Below, one piece after another: positions 33,401 to 42,150 of a stretch of 64,000 nt of DNA. The stretch is from positions 1 to 64,000 of the forward strand of contig SSNP01000138.1 of the NCBI GenBank assembly GCA_006937955.1, read 5' to 3'. The position numbers and the translations under genes are program-made. This stretch comes from Pachypanchax playfairii (taxonomy: Eukaryota; Chordata; Actinopteri; Cyprinodontiformes; Aplocheilidae). The notes beneath the pieces are model-generated. The model did no database searches and was not told the origin of the DNA. It worked only from the letters and a program-made list of their open reading frames with translations. Numbering within the stretch: the stretch's first letter is position 1; every line of letters starts with the position of its first letter.

Positions 33401-36182
33401 TGTTCCACTCAGTGTCCCAGGCAGTCTGTGTATATTAGCAGATGTGTTAAATCCAGAGTGAATCAGACGTCTGCTAACTCAACCAGAACTACGCTTCAGG
33501 AAAATACAACAGGAAGCACAAGTTACCAGGAGGCATAAAGCTAAAGTGAGAGAAAAGGAAAAGATCTCTGAGTGAGGATGAAAACACAGATTTGGACCCT
33601 GGAAGTAACATGTAAGACAGAACTTTTAACAGCCAGTAATCTGAAATACAAATGTGATTAGTTATGGATGTCAATTGTCACATGTGCAATAAAGTTTTAC
33701 AGTTGTAGTTAACAGCACAGTCAAATACATCAGACAGTTTTATTAGGAAGAGTGGTACACTGTGATGCTGAAGCTGTCATCAGTAGTGCTGACTATGGTG
33801 ATCATTAAGTGCAATAATTAAGTTGGCAAATAATTATCATTCAAATTACTGTATTTAAATCTCAAATAATCTACACTCCATATAATGAGCAGTTAATATA
33901 CGGCTTTGGGAAGCTTAGTGCTGTAGAGGAGCAGCAACAACTCAGGCCACAACAGAGTCAATGCTTAGTGAGACCTGAGTGGCAGTATCTCTCCACCTCA
34001 GATGAAACCTACAGATTTAAGCTCACATTGTGTATGCGTGAGGGATATTTAATTGTTTCCTTTTTTAACCCCTCTGCCGCAGCTGAGGAAAGGAGAGGGG
34101 AGAAAAATGAGCTTTATAACAGATATCCTCATTGTATTATTCAGCAATAATATTGCATTCTTTTCTAATATCATGCAGCTTTTCTGCACAACCAGTCAGG
34201 ACTTATCAGATCTGCTTGTTAAATGTCCGGTATATTCCTCACAGTATCTATCGCTACATGGAAGCTAAGTGGAAATATAAAGATGGAAGCTGCTGACTTA
34301 CACGGTGCAAGTAGATGCTATAGGAGTTATTAAATGAAAAATGTAATCAAGTTAATCTGCTTCTGTTGTTCTAAAAGGTTGATACAACACAAGTTTCAGT
34401 TTGTGCCACAGAGAGCTCTGATGACATCTCCACTGAGATACTAGCAGACCATGCAGACTGTTTGTGATCCTTACTGCTTCACCACACTACGAGACAAGCC
34501 TCCATCATTCTCACAGGCACTACACGAGCCTCATGAAGTCAACTTGTCACATTTTGACCTGCTAAACAACCCCAGAGAAAACTGCAGATCGATTAAGAGC
34601 TCCTGAACCGTAGAGTCACTGTTTGTTGGAAGTGTGCAGCTTTGCAAATGTGTGTGAGATTTTAGATACAGTAACCACAGTTTCCTTAGACAGGCCTCAC
34701 AAGTTTGTGAGAACTGCAATGGAAAAAAAAATCAAACAAAACAAAAACCAGAAGGCAAGTAATGAGTTAAAAGCACATCTCAGACTGCATTTATTATGTG
34801 GGTAAAACACTCGTGAGGCACATTTCAGGCTGTTTCCATGTTAGCAGTGAATGATCAATCACACCTGGTGGAGAAAAGAGACAGCTTCACTATTTTACTG
34901 TATTTCACAAGCTGGAGTTGGTGTTGTGTCTTTGGATCTGAAAGATGTCACATATGGGTGAGGACAGACATGCAATAGGTCTGTCGGTAGTACTTTGTCT
35001 GTCTACATGGAAAATCAATGAGACATTCAATTCTGTGCAACAGGACACCCACGGGCATCGGTGCAAGTACAGCTGACCTTGTAAAACAGAGCCTTTAGCT
35101 GACAGCAAATACCAGTGTCTGGCACTACTAGCAGCGTACTAGTATGCAACTTAAGTTTAAAGCAAGTACAACAATAAATATTACCACACACGGACCCACA
35201 CAACTAACGGACAAAAATATAGAAATAAGTACAAAAAGACCTGGCGAGTTTTTAAAGAGTAAATTAGTGCAAACCAATCAAGCCAAGCTCAGCAGACATC
35301 TGGGTTCACAATCTAGTCTGTGCAGTCTTCTTGATACCGTCTGTGTTCTGACACAAAGGCAGAAGTTCTGAGAGTTTGGTCTACAAACTGAATTTGTGCT
35401 AAAGGCAATAAACTTGATCAACACAACCTAAAAGAGTCAATAGATCATGTGAGACAAGAAGGATACTGTGTCTGGGTGAAAGTAACTGAGCTGCCAAGTC
35501 AGATCCCACATCCTAACTGTTAGTAGTGAGCGCCAGTAATTAACAGCATGACTCAGTGCATTACTGGAGAATGACTTATCAGCCTTTACATACCTACAGC
35601 TGGAGCGTCATATTCATCACCTAGGAGTATTTCCGGTGCAGAGTACGCCAAAGATCCACAACTGGTGGTCAGCTTTTTCCCTGGCTGAAACTTGTTGCTG
35701 AATCCAAAGTCAGTGAGCTTAACCAGTCCTTGCTTTTCAAAGAACACAACATTCTCAGGCTTGAGGTCCCTGTGCACCACATGCAGGCGATGACAGTAGG
35801 AGATCGCATGGACTATCTGAGCAAAATACTTCTTAGCCAGCTCTTCATTCAGACCCTGCTCATGTTTCATGATGTAGTCAAACATATCTCCTCCATCACC
35901 CAGCTCTAAGATGAGGTAAAGCTTCGTCTGAGTGTCTATCACTTCATACAGACGCACAATATTGGGGTGCTGCACCAGCTTCATGCAGCGGACCTCCTGG
36001 AAAAGATGACCTGTTGCCACTGTGTCCAGCTTGGTCTTGTCAATCACTTTGACCGCCACCTTCTCCCCGGTAAAGACGTGGCGTGCTAGCTTAACCACAG
36101 CAAAGTGGCCCCGGCCCAGTGTCTTATCGAGGTCATACAGACCAGCGATTTTGCCATCATATCCTCGCTTGAAGCCTGCCAT
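8366..36182 (-). CDS. snrk: SNF-related serine/threonine protein kinase (spliced, 7 coding exons)
   Basis: Join on the minus strand: 36182-35594, 26824-26683, 18995-18783, 13563-13429, 11398-11197, 11110-11076, 9488-8366. All junctions are AG/GT and keep phase, giving 2439 nt and 812 residues (human SNRK is about 765). Seen: kinase domain at about 16-269 with glycine loop LGRGHF (22-27), VAVK lysine 45, HRDLKPEN (137-144), DFG 158-160 and APE 182-184. The activation loop LTTSCGS carries Thr173, the site LKB1 phosphorylates in mammalian SNRK. A UBA-like region lies at about 291-334. The long C-terminal tail has acidic, serine-rich and Gly/Ser-rich stretches, then the conserved block VLQLPLCEKTISVNI and a CaaX-shaped end CQVI. 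Known: an AMPK-related kinase activated by LKB1, with roles in metabolism, adipose tissue and vascular cells. The ATG at 36182 has A at -3 and G at +4 and matches the family N-terminus. Head-to-head neighbour is pomgnt2, as in human. Confidence 0.95.
9927..10705. repeat. 13-bp minisatellite, about 60 copies, in snrk intron
   Basis: Unit CCCGAGTTAYAGA (variants ACAG, ATAG, AGAG and a CCCGGG form). The array fills half of the 1.6-kb intron between the microexon and the last exon. Copies differ mainly at one position, implying recent expansion and homogenisation. Confidence 0.97.
11076..11110 (-). CDS. snrk: snrk 35-nt microexon
   Basis: Found by phase: exon 5 ends in phase 0 while the last exon needs two bases before it. 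The segment between TTCTTCTGCAG and GTGAGCCG is exactly 35 nt, open, and reads TLSSRNILTVH plus AG, which joins G of the last exon to give arginine before VEEDEEE. It is separated from exon 5 by an 86-nt intron. The position corresponds to a weakly conserved linker just before the FRVEEDEE block in human SNRK. Alternative: skipping it would shift the frame into the last exon. Confidence 0.85.
11197..11398 (-). CDS. snrk: snrk coding exon 5
   Basis: 202 nt, acceptor CTCTATAG, donor CACAG/GTCTAA. Encodes RQSWPTRVDMHQDIEDTLAS, then QSPARSAENLLNGHRSKGL, matching the family linker. Reading past the donor hits a stop after one codon. Exit phase 0. Confidence 0.92.
11399..13428 (-). other. snrk intron between coding exons 4 and 5
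   Basis: About 2 kb. Holds a short repeat-like block at about 11660-11745 (GAGTTACGTATGTAACTGTG) and the Tc1-like transposase relic at 12450-12680. Otherwise nothing recognised. Confidence 0.6.
12450..12680 (+). pseudogene. Degenerate Tc1-like transposase fragment
   Basis: Translation around 12489-12548 reads WTVLKQPHLNPTEHLWKELK, a decayed form of the Tc1 catalytic-glutamate motif WPSQSPDLNPIEHLW. Stops and frameshifts lie either side. Unrelated in sequence to the young Tc1 element at 57279. Confidence 0.6.
13429..13563 (-). CDS. snrk: snrk coding exon 4
   Basis: 135 nt, acceptor TTGTTGCAG, donor GTAACA. Encodes EALETNKYNHITATYYLLAE (end of the UBA-like fold) and ILREKQEKEVQTR. Confidence 0.94.
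13564..15475 (-). other. snrk intron, unassigned part
   Basis: No gene or clear repeat was recognised apart from a G-rich tract at about 14887-14902. Confidence 0.4.
15486..17234. mobile_element. DNA transposon-like element with subterminal minisatellite
   Basis: Flanked by identical 10-bp direct repeats TTAAAGACAC (15476-15485 and 17235-17244). Ends are inverted: CTCATTCAGTACCA on the left and TGGCACTGAATGAG on the right (13 of 14 pair). It contains the 44-bp array, then unique sequence with an open start at 16558 (MDLSDQYLLLGSSESS, 28 codons) running into a good GTAAGT donor at 16642. No transposase core is visible. If only TTAA is the duplication it would fit a TTAA-targeting family; the 10-bp repeat leaves the superfamily open. 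Confidence 0.6.
15494..16070. repeat. 44-bp minisatellite, about 13 copies, containing a palindrome
   Basis: Unit GTGCCATAGACGTCTATAGA followed by CGTCAAACTGAATCCCAACG and CTCA. Most units carry the perfect 16-bp palindrome GACGTCTATAGACGTC; one unit (near 15943) has lost part of it. Left copies use TTAG, right copies CTCAG. Confidence 0.93.
18090..18346 (-). pseudogene. hAT transposon end with degenerate BED zinc finger
   Basis: Begins at 18346 on the minus strand with TAGGCCTGGGCGATTAATC, a hAT-like terminus. The frame 18288-18103 reads SFTWFAATEVQHETPRCNIY, then TTNIFYHLKQRHPAEHEK. That is a BED-type zinc finger of ZBED/hAT transposases with the HxxxxH pair kept and the second cysteine of CxxC replaced by tyrosine. 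The rest of the transposase is absent. Lies in a snrk intron. Confidence 0.65.
18783..18995 (-). CDS. snrk: snrk coding exon 3
   Basis: 213 nt, acceptor TCCTTTCAG, donor GTAAGT. Encodes the end of the kinase domain (RMLQRDPKRRASLEEIE, WLQG) and the start of the UBA-like region (SEEEHNSIIQRMVLGDIADR). Confidence 0.95.
20925..21060 (-). repeat. SINE-like fragment, same family as 1372-1600
   Basis: On the minus strand it carries GTGATAAACTACACACATGT and CCACAGCTGTCCTGGGACAC in the same order as 1450-1490. It abuts the truncated 3' side of the L2 copy. Confidence 0.5.
21658..22213. mobile_element. Non-autonomous hAT element with 8-bp target duplication
   Basis: Terminal inverted repeat TAGGGCTGGGT...ACCCAGCCCTA, flanked by identical TATAGGTC at 21650-21657 and 22214-22221. 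The interior is rich in ATCGATT repeats. It is inserted in the L2 relic between the codons for GPI and SNLPF. The interior also holds a LINE-like tail (21838-21920). Confidence 0.88.
21838..21920 (+). repeat. LINE/SINE 3'-tail motif with (TAG)n end
   Basis: Contains TGTAAGTCGCTTTGGATAAA followed by AGCGTCTGCTAAATGACA and (TAG)n. This is the stem-loop tail common to fish L2-clade LINEs and the SINEs they mobilise (recognised from memory). The rest of that element is not obvious. Confidence 0.6.
22251..22549. mobile_element. TTAA-flanked MITE inserted in the L2 relic
   Basis: Ends are TTAAAGGTGCAATATGTAAG and, inverted, CTTACATATTGTGTCTTTAA, with TTAA at both sides. It interrupts the L2 reading frame between VIKPLL and KPDPDPGNY. 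No coding capacity. Confidence 0.8.
24108..25507 (+). mobile_element. TTAA-flanked family, full copy interrupted by hAT element
   Basis: Starts TTAAAGAGGCCC and ends GGCCTCTTTAA. Without the hAT insertion (24548-25386 plus one 8-bp duplication) it is about 553 bp. It is co-linear with 63207-63732 and with the inverse of 3762-4686. No transposase is seen. Confidence 0.7.
24548..25386. mobile_element. hAT-type element nested in TTAA-family copy
   Basis: Termini TAGGGATGCACTGAAA and, inverted, TTTTGGTGCATCTCTA. Flanked by ACTGAAAG (24540-24547) and ATTGAAAG (25387-25394), one change apart. The empty site ATTGAAAGGTCTG is present in the copies at 3642 and 63667, which fixes the insertion point. 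No complete transposase. Confidence 0.85.
26683..26824 (-). CDS. snrk: snrk coding exon 2
   Basis: 142 nt, acceptor CTCCTCAG, donor GTAAGT. Encodes DIWSLGVILFMLVCGQPPF and onward (kinase subdomains IX-X). Entry phase 1, exit phase 2, matching both neighbours. Confidence 0.95.
26825..35593 (-). other. Large snrk intron after coding exon 1
   Basis: 8.8 kb of AT-rich sequence. Seen only: a (CA)n tract at 27775-27803, (CTT)n at 32581-32600, and a possible MITE end near 28736. I found no exon, RNA gene or well-supported transposon. Confidence 0.5.
35594..36182 (-). CDS. snrk: snrk coding exon 1 (exon 2 of gene)
   Basis: Codons 1-196 plus one base; holds nearly the whole catalytic core, from the glycine loop to APE. 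The donor is CTGTAG/GTATGT at 35593. The exon itself probably starts at 36307 (acceptor TTACTTTAG), so 36183-36307 is 5' UTR. Confidence 0.95.
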
Positions 36183-36204
36183 GGTTGGAGAGGGTGATGG
36201 GCAT
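36157..36204 (-). promoter_or_regulatory. snrk: snrk leader uORF 2, overlapping the start codon
   Basis: An ATG at 36204 in weak context opens 15 codons in the +1-type frame and ends at TGA inside the snrk coding sequence. A ribosome starting here would miss the main ATG. Confidence 0.45.
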
Positions 36205-36268
36205 AGGGGAGCCCCTGCTGTTGGCAGGGGCAGGTTGGTGGAACTGTGTGGGTCCAGCTTATCTTCGT

Positions 36269-36295
36269 TTATCCAAGGTTGAAGATGAAACCCAT
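36269..36295 (-). promoter_or_regulatory. snrk: snrk leader uORF 1 (8 codons)
   Basis: First ATG in the exon (GCCATGG, strong context) at 36295 opens MGFIFNLG and stops at TAA, in a different frame and 87 nt before the snrk ATG. Known: short strong-context uORFs usually lower main-ORF initiation. Use here is inferred. Confidence 0.55.
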
Positions 36296-36947
36296 GGCTG
36301 CTGCTTCCTAAAGTAATGGACACAGAATTACTGCATGTTAAAGTTATCAGTAATGAATCAGAACACAATTTTCAGAATAAAACAGTTACAACTGTATAAT
36401 AAAAACAACTGCCTCAAAAAAGCACTTTAAACACGTCATCTAACGTGAATACTGATTTATATAAAAGCGGTACGTAATTATTTGGGATGTTAAACCTTAA
36501 AGCTCGTCTGTTTACAAGCATCGAGGAGGCGTCGGGCTTGTTTTGACCGGATGTCTGCAAGACTAACGCACAAGCTAATTCAACCTGACTCATGGAACTT
36601 TACAAAAATATCTGGGACTGAAAACACATCCTGCAACTAAATAACAGTTAGAAGAGTAGGTTTAAGAGTCAAATGTTAAAAGGGCCCACTTACAACGGGC
36701 AAAATAATTTAACGTTAGCATGACGGGCTAATACGCTATTCATTGATTTACCGATATTCGCTTAGCAAGAAATTGCTGCTGACTGTTACTGTTTCTACAG
36801 CCAAAAAGAAGCTCACACCACTCTCCACAAAAAGCAACATTTCAACTTTATAAACGAGTACCACCCAAGTTCACGCACGCTTTTTCCACACATCAGGCTG
36901 CTAGCTCTAGTTAGCATGCTAAAGTTCCTGCGGCTCGCTGAGCTCAC

Positions 36948-37180
36948 CTCCCCCAGCTTCTCCTCAGAAGGTCCGCTCGGACCAGGGACCCGTGGCTCTC
37001 TGTAGAATGCCCGTTGAGGTTTGCAGCGAATTAGCAGAGAATACAAAACGGATAAGTATGTAGTTATCCCCGAGTTTCATCTAAGAGACGAGGCATTGCA
37101 TCGCTGGTTGCGGCTGCCGTGTTCGGAATGGTTGTATCCTCCCAGCCGGGGCGGCGGGGCTGACATGCTGCGTTCACGGC
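36948..37180 (-). other. snrk: snrk non-coding first exon and promoter region (predicted)
   Basis: A donor GGGGGAG/GTGAGC at 36947 faces the acceptor at 36308. Sequence up to about 37170 is locally CpG-rich (GCCGGGGCGGCGGGGC near 37145) against an AT-rich background, fitting a housekeeping-type start. The 5' limit is a guess; no TATA box is needed or seen. Confidence 0.5.
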
Positions 37181-40100
37181 TACAGAAAAAGAGTCCAAAA
37201 TTCCACACATGGCAACTTCCCTTCAACTGACCATCATATATGTGACTTCAAACTATCCCTCCAGTGTCCATGCACTGTTTAGCTAAAAAGTAATTATATA
37301 ACAAAACGTTTTTTCACCTTAAATTGATAATTGAACGAATTCCTTCCCTGCCAAACTAACATAGGCAAAAAATATTGTGTGAATATTTTTTTTATTACTG
37401 TCACCTCAAACTCAAGAACAAGCGGGTAAATAATGACCGACTGACTGTTGCCTAAAACTCCTGCAGCAGAAACGAAGAAAACCTGTCATCCCAGACATCC
37501 GTGTTTACGAGGTTTTATGAAAGCAACACAGTAGCATCACCAACCGCATACAGCTCTGACGTCAAACGGTTTTTGGATCGAGGAAGGCCGCAGACGCATC
37601 GCATAACTACATGGGAAGCTTTCATTAAAATGTTGTGTAACTGATGAATATCCTGATAGGTTTTTTGTTGTTGTTGTTGTTGTAATGAATACGGTTTAAT
37701 GACATGTGTTTAATGATAGTATAACAGAACGTGTAAATATATCATGTATAAGTTACTACAGAGAAAAAATGTCAACTTTATGTGATGATAAGCATTACTC
37801 CTTTTGTGTCCACTGGCCATTGCATAATTTCCTCAAAGATCGTTGTTGCCTGTTCATGATCTTTTAAATACAGTCCCACAGTGACATCTAGAGACAAAAA
37901 TCTGTTTTGGGTTTTGGCTATTTTTCATGTTTCTTCCCTGGCTTTGTTTCTGTAAAAATAATAAAATGGGTTGGTAAGTTAAGAATAATTGTTAAATGAT
38001 TGTTAATTTAAAAAAAGTGCAACACAGCACGAACAGTTGGAGTAACAAAACACAAATATTTTTTTCGTATTATTCTTGCACTTTGCTCCAATGAGCCTTT
38101 TTTAATTCAGGCTTCATTGTAAATCTAGTTTTTGTGGAGTATGAAGCACATGTTTAGTAACATCTTCTTTGACCCTAAGAAAACGCAAATGTTGCAGTCA
38201 CCATTAGAAGCTCATTGAAGAGAACAGCAACTGCCTGTCCAGCAGTGATTGTCTGACAGTCGTTTCAAGCAGATTCCAGCAGCAACAGGGAGTTTCTTTA
38301 TTGGGTCTGAGAGAGATAATAAAAATCAATCTGACTGACAGCTGAATCTTGGCAAAAATTGGGTCCTGAAAGGAAAAAATACACCAAAAATCTGCAGATC
38401 TAGAACAATACTTTATATTTTGTATTTTGCTTGTATGATGCTCTATGTGTTTATAAGACCTGGTAAGAACCAGATTTTGTTATTGGTTTTCATGTTTTTG
38501 TGTGAGAGCTAAATACATGTCATAAACCAATAACAACAATGTTTTACTGAATATTACTAGTGGTTAGTGTGAATTAGATATGTGAACTTTTAGGTAAAAT
38601 GTTTATAGAAAGGTTATTTTAAATTAGAAACAGGTAAATTGATCAACTGACACATTAACTCTAAGTTTGAAAAATTAAAAAATAAAATAAAAGGAGCCAT
38701 ACAAAGGCATTTTGTAAGACATGTAATTTATGTGTAAACTGATCACAGCAGAAATTAATGAAATACAAAAAAAATCAAAGGACAAATGACTGTGGTAATG
38801 TACCACCTGCCAGTTTTTGTAACTGAGCATTAGACTGTCATGGCTCCTGCTTTGATCTACTACTCAATCCATCCAGCACTGGACCTTTCACTCACTGCAG
38901 GCCCAGCTGGACCCCATGGGAAGAGGCCCAGCCAGCAGGTGCTTGATGGACCCCTACGTCAGTGCTGGCTCTAAGGAGAATCCCTGGTAACCCTGAAGAG
39001 GGAGCTAATCTGGAATGCAAAGTTTTCAATTAATTGATCAATTTACATTCCAACTTGATGATGAGCTTTGAGGAATTACTGACAAAACAAGACTGCATAT
39101 ACATGCAGCCAAGATTAGTTTCTACCTCTAACAGGAATCATCCTCAGGTGAGGTGTTTGAACATCCAAGAGAGACTTGGGGTATCTGATGCTCCTCTGTG
39201 TTGAGAGGATTGAGAGGAGCCAGCTGAAGGGATTTAGTTGGGATTCCCCATGAGGGGTGGGGGCTGTCAGCATGTTCATTTGGGCCCTGGAGACCACTGG
39301 AGGGAATATTTTTCTTAGCTGTGATCTCACAGCAGGAGTTGTCGATAACTTCCCACGACCCTGAACCTGTGTAATAAAGTGTGAGTGGATGAGTCAATAA
39401 CTCCAACAGGCCTCATGACCATTCAGGTCCCATGTGTTTGTCACAAGGCTTTATATTAGCATTTTATGCTTCAAACAAAAACTGAAAGAATTATTGAATA
39501 AATCAAAGTTCTTTCTGAGGTCAATGCTGTTTTAATTTGTCATTTGTTTTTTTAGATTTGACACTAAAATGTCACAAGAAGAATGGAGATTTCCTTCTGT
39601 GCAAACAGCTGGGATTCATGAGACACAGAGTGGAAACAGTGACACATACAACCTGCATTGTTTGTTCAAACTGAAGATGGGGGTGTCGTTGTGTTTTAGA
39701 CTGATCAGCTTGTATTGAACTCTAATTGTCTCTGGACATTACAGTTTTCCACCAAGGTCTTCATTGTTTTGTTTGTTTTTAAATCATGCTCATCTATCAA
39801 TAACTCGTTCAGTTCTGCACCTTGTTTTATTACAGGGTCATTTATGCCCAAATTCTTTTTTCTCTTTCATTTAGGGCCCATTTGTTCTGTGTATCAGCGG
39901 GACAGTGAAGTCCAAACTTCAAAAGACAAATCCAGAACCTTCAAAACAAAGAAACAAACACCATGTTTGAATACTTTGAACTTTGATTGTAATATTTTGA
40001 ACAGAACCTTTGTTTTTGCATCATATTGTTTTAATCTTAATACTGCCTCCAACTTCAGGATATTTAAATTCCATTTTATAATCTGGAACCTTGAATTTTA

Positions 40101-40600
40101 TTAAATACTTCTGTTTCATTCTGCTTTTGATTATCCATGTTTTTTTCTCTAATTTTTTTTCTCTTTCTTTTTTCTTTTGATTATTCATGTTTAATGTTTT
40201 GTTTTCTTCACGATGATGGATTAGATCTTACTAAAAGTCTTCTTTGACAGTGGGATGATTTTTAATAAAACTTTAAAATTAGGTGTTTGATAGATGCATG
40301 TAACGTGTAAGATGTAATGTGACAAATCTAAACACTGGAGGAAAAAAACAACAACCAGCAACAAGCACCTTTAGTACTAGTAATCTGTGAAATAATAAAA
40401 CATTGGTAAAATAATGAGTAAACTAGTAAATGCTGTGCCTGTTTAGGAAAGTGATTGATTGAAATGCTGTTAAATACATGACTATTACATGTAGATTAAA
40501 CTGTATGTTTACAGTTTACTGACTGAATATTACCACACGTACTTCCAGGAGTACAGACGCGAATATAGCTGAATCATCGCGAGATGTGAGTGCGGGATTT
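37181..40600. other. Shared upstream region between divergent snrk and pomgnt2
   Basis: About 3.4 kb, AT-rich, with (GTT)n at 37661-37681. A decayed dispersed repeat lies at 38870-39400. No other gene is recognised; a 129-codon plus-strand frame at 39715-40104 looks like chance. Confidence 0.5.
38870..39400 (+). repeat. Decayed teleost retroelement-like repeat
   Basis: Segments such as GAGGATTGAGAGGAGCCAGCTG (39207-39228) and ACTGGAGGGAATAT (39295-39308) resemble the 3' part of a very common fish LINE-like repeat, remembered as 'atcgagaggagccagctgagg ... ctggagggattatat'. Too mutated to classify. Confidence 0.4.
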
Positions 40601-40609
40601 GGTTGGACG

Positions 40610-40928
40610 ATAGGCGGAGCTTCACATAGCGGGGTCGGTGGAGTCGATCGGTCTTCAGGCAGCTGCTGGTGGTTCTGGTTCTGTCACAGCTACAGCTTGT
40701 AAACACAGCACTCCTGATCCGACGGTGTCTCTGACAGTTTAATGATTCAACACACCGGGGATTTGTTCACCGTTAGTCTCCGTGTCTGCCGGTAGTCCCG
40801 TTTCTTTAGCCGGTACATGCTTTTGGATTCGGCTCGGGGACTCTGCAACACACCGCCGTGATGATGCGCTAAATGAGCGAACCGAAATGTCTTCAGAGGG
40901 AAAAACAGCTCCATCACTCAGACATTAG
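40610..40928 (+). other. pomgnt2: pomgnt2 non-coding first exon and promoter region (predicted)
   Basis: CpG-containing island (ATCGCGAGAT near 40577, GCGGGGTCGGTGGAGTCGAT near 40629) followed by unique sequence and a donor ACATTAG/GTAAGAATG at 40928. The pomgnt2 coding exon has an acceptor 5' of its ATG, so an upstream leader exon is expected; this is the best candidate on this strand. Confidence 0.5.
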
Positions 40929-41429
40929 GTAAGAATGTGCGTTAAAATGGGATTTTTGTGTCGCTTCTGGTGCTGGTTCGGGTCTATGTGGGTCGAGGTC
41001 TATGTGGGTCTGGGACTCTGCAGTGGAACCGACAGGTTTCATCTAAGTTTGTCCATTTAAACCTGAAGCTTTGGGTTTTAATGAGCTGTTTGATTCTCAT
41101 GATCTGACAAAAAATCAACTTTGTAAATGTACTCACACTATGAGAACTGGGTTTGTTGATTATGTCGTTAAAAACGAATATTAAACATAAATAACTCAAT
41201 ACAATTATCATTTATTTCTACAGTCAGCTGTAACCGATTTCTCATGAGAGTTTGTTATCAGATAAAGTTATTTTGGTTCTGAACAGCCAGAACAACTTTC
41301 GGATTGAAGAATGCTTGAATATAGTTAGTTTTTTGGTTGATAGAAACTTGTGGAAATTCTAACATTATTACTGAATTTTATGTTGTAATATGATGTGACA
41401 GGAGTTCATTGTAGAAGTGGGGCTGCAAG

Positions 41430-42150
41430 GATCAGCCTTGAGCATCTTCTTGTTCCTGTGGTGATGGACAGATTGACAGATGAGGTGAGACAGGAATCTT
41501 CATGGACCATGATGTTTACAGATGTTATCTGTAGTGAGAGAAGGTGATGGAACATCTGGAGAGGTGGAGGTGCACTGGAAAGAGGACGGATGAAGGTTCA
41601 CTGCAGCAAGACAGAGTCCATGTGTGTGAATGAGAGGGACACAAGTGGGACAGTGAGGCTACAGGGAGCAGAGATAAAGACATTCTAGGATTTCAGGTAC
41701 CTAAGAGTCCAAAACAATGGAAAGTGTGGAAAAGAGGTGAAGAAACATGTCCAGCAGGTTGGAACAGGTGTAGAAAAGTGTCAGGAGGGATGTGTGACAA
41801 GAGAGTCTTAGCAAGAATGAAAGGACAAGTGGACAAGACAGTGGTGAGACCAGCCATGTTGTCTGGTTTGGAGTCAGTACCAGGAGGAAGGGACAGGACA
41901 GGAGACACCACTAGAGGGAGCAGAAATGAACCTGTTGAGGTTCTTTGGGAGGGACGAGGATGGACAGGATCAGGAATGAGTCCATCAGAGGGATGAGGAT
42001 GGACAGGATCAGGAATGAGTCCATCAGAGGGACGAGGATGGACAGGATCAGGAATGAGTCCATCAGAGAGACTGAGATAGTTTGGACATGTCCAGAGGAG
42101 GGACAGTGGGTTTATTGGGAAAAGGATGCTGAGGTGGGAACTGCCAGTCA
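41430..42150 (+). pseudogene. RTE-type LINE reverse transcriptase C-terminal relic
   Basis: Plus-strand translation in shifting frames gives RMKVHCSKTESMCVNERD, TVRLQGAEI, KVSGGMCDKRVLARMKGQVD, KTVVRPAMLSGLESV and MDRIRNESIRG. All are hallmarks of the C-terminal part of fish RTE non-LTR elements, in the correct order. An in-frame stop (41684-41686) and frameshifts show it is inactive. An internal 39-bp unit is triplicated. Confidence 0.8.
41956..42072 (+). repeat. 39-bp tandem triplication inside the RTE relic
   Basis: Three copies of a unit starting GAGGATGGACAGGATCAGGA, each coding MDRIRNES plus five residues. It arose after or during decay of the element; the third copy is slightly diverged. 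Confidence 0.85.

Noticed and set aside
39715..40104. 129-codon plus-strand frame
   Set aside because: Phe/Asn-rich from AT-rich DNA; no domain, no splice context.
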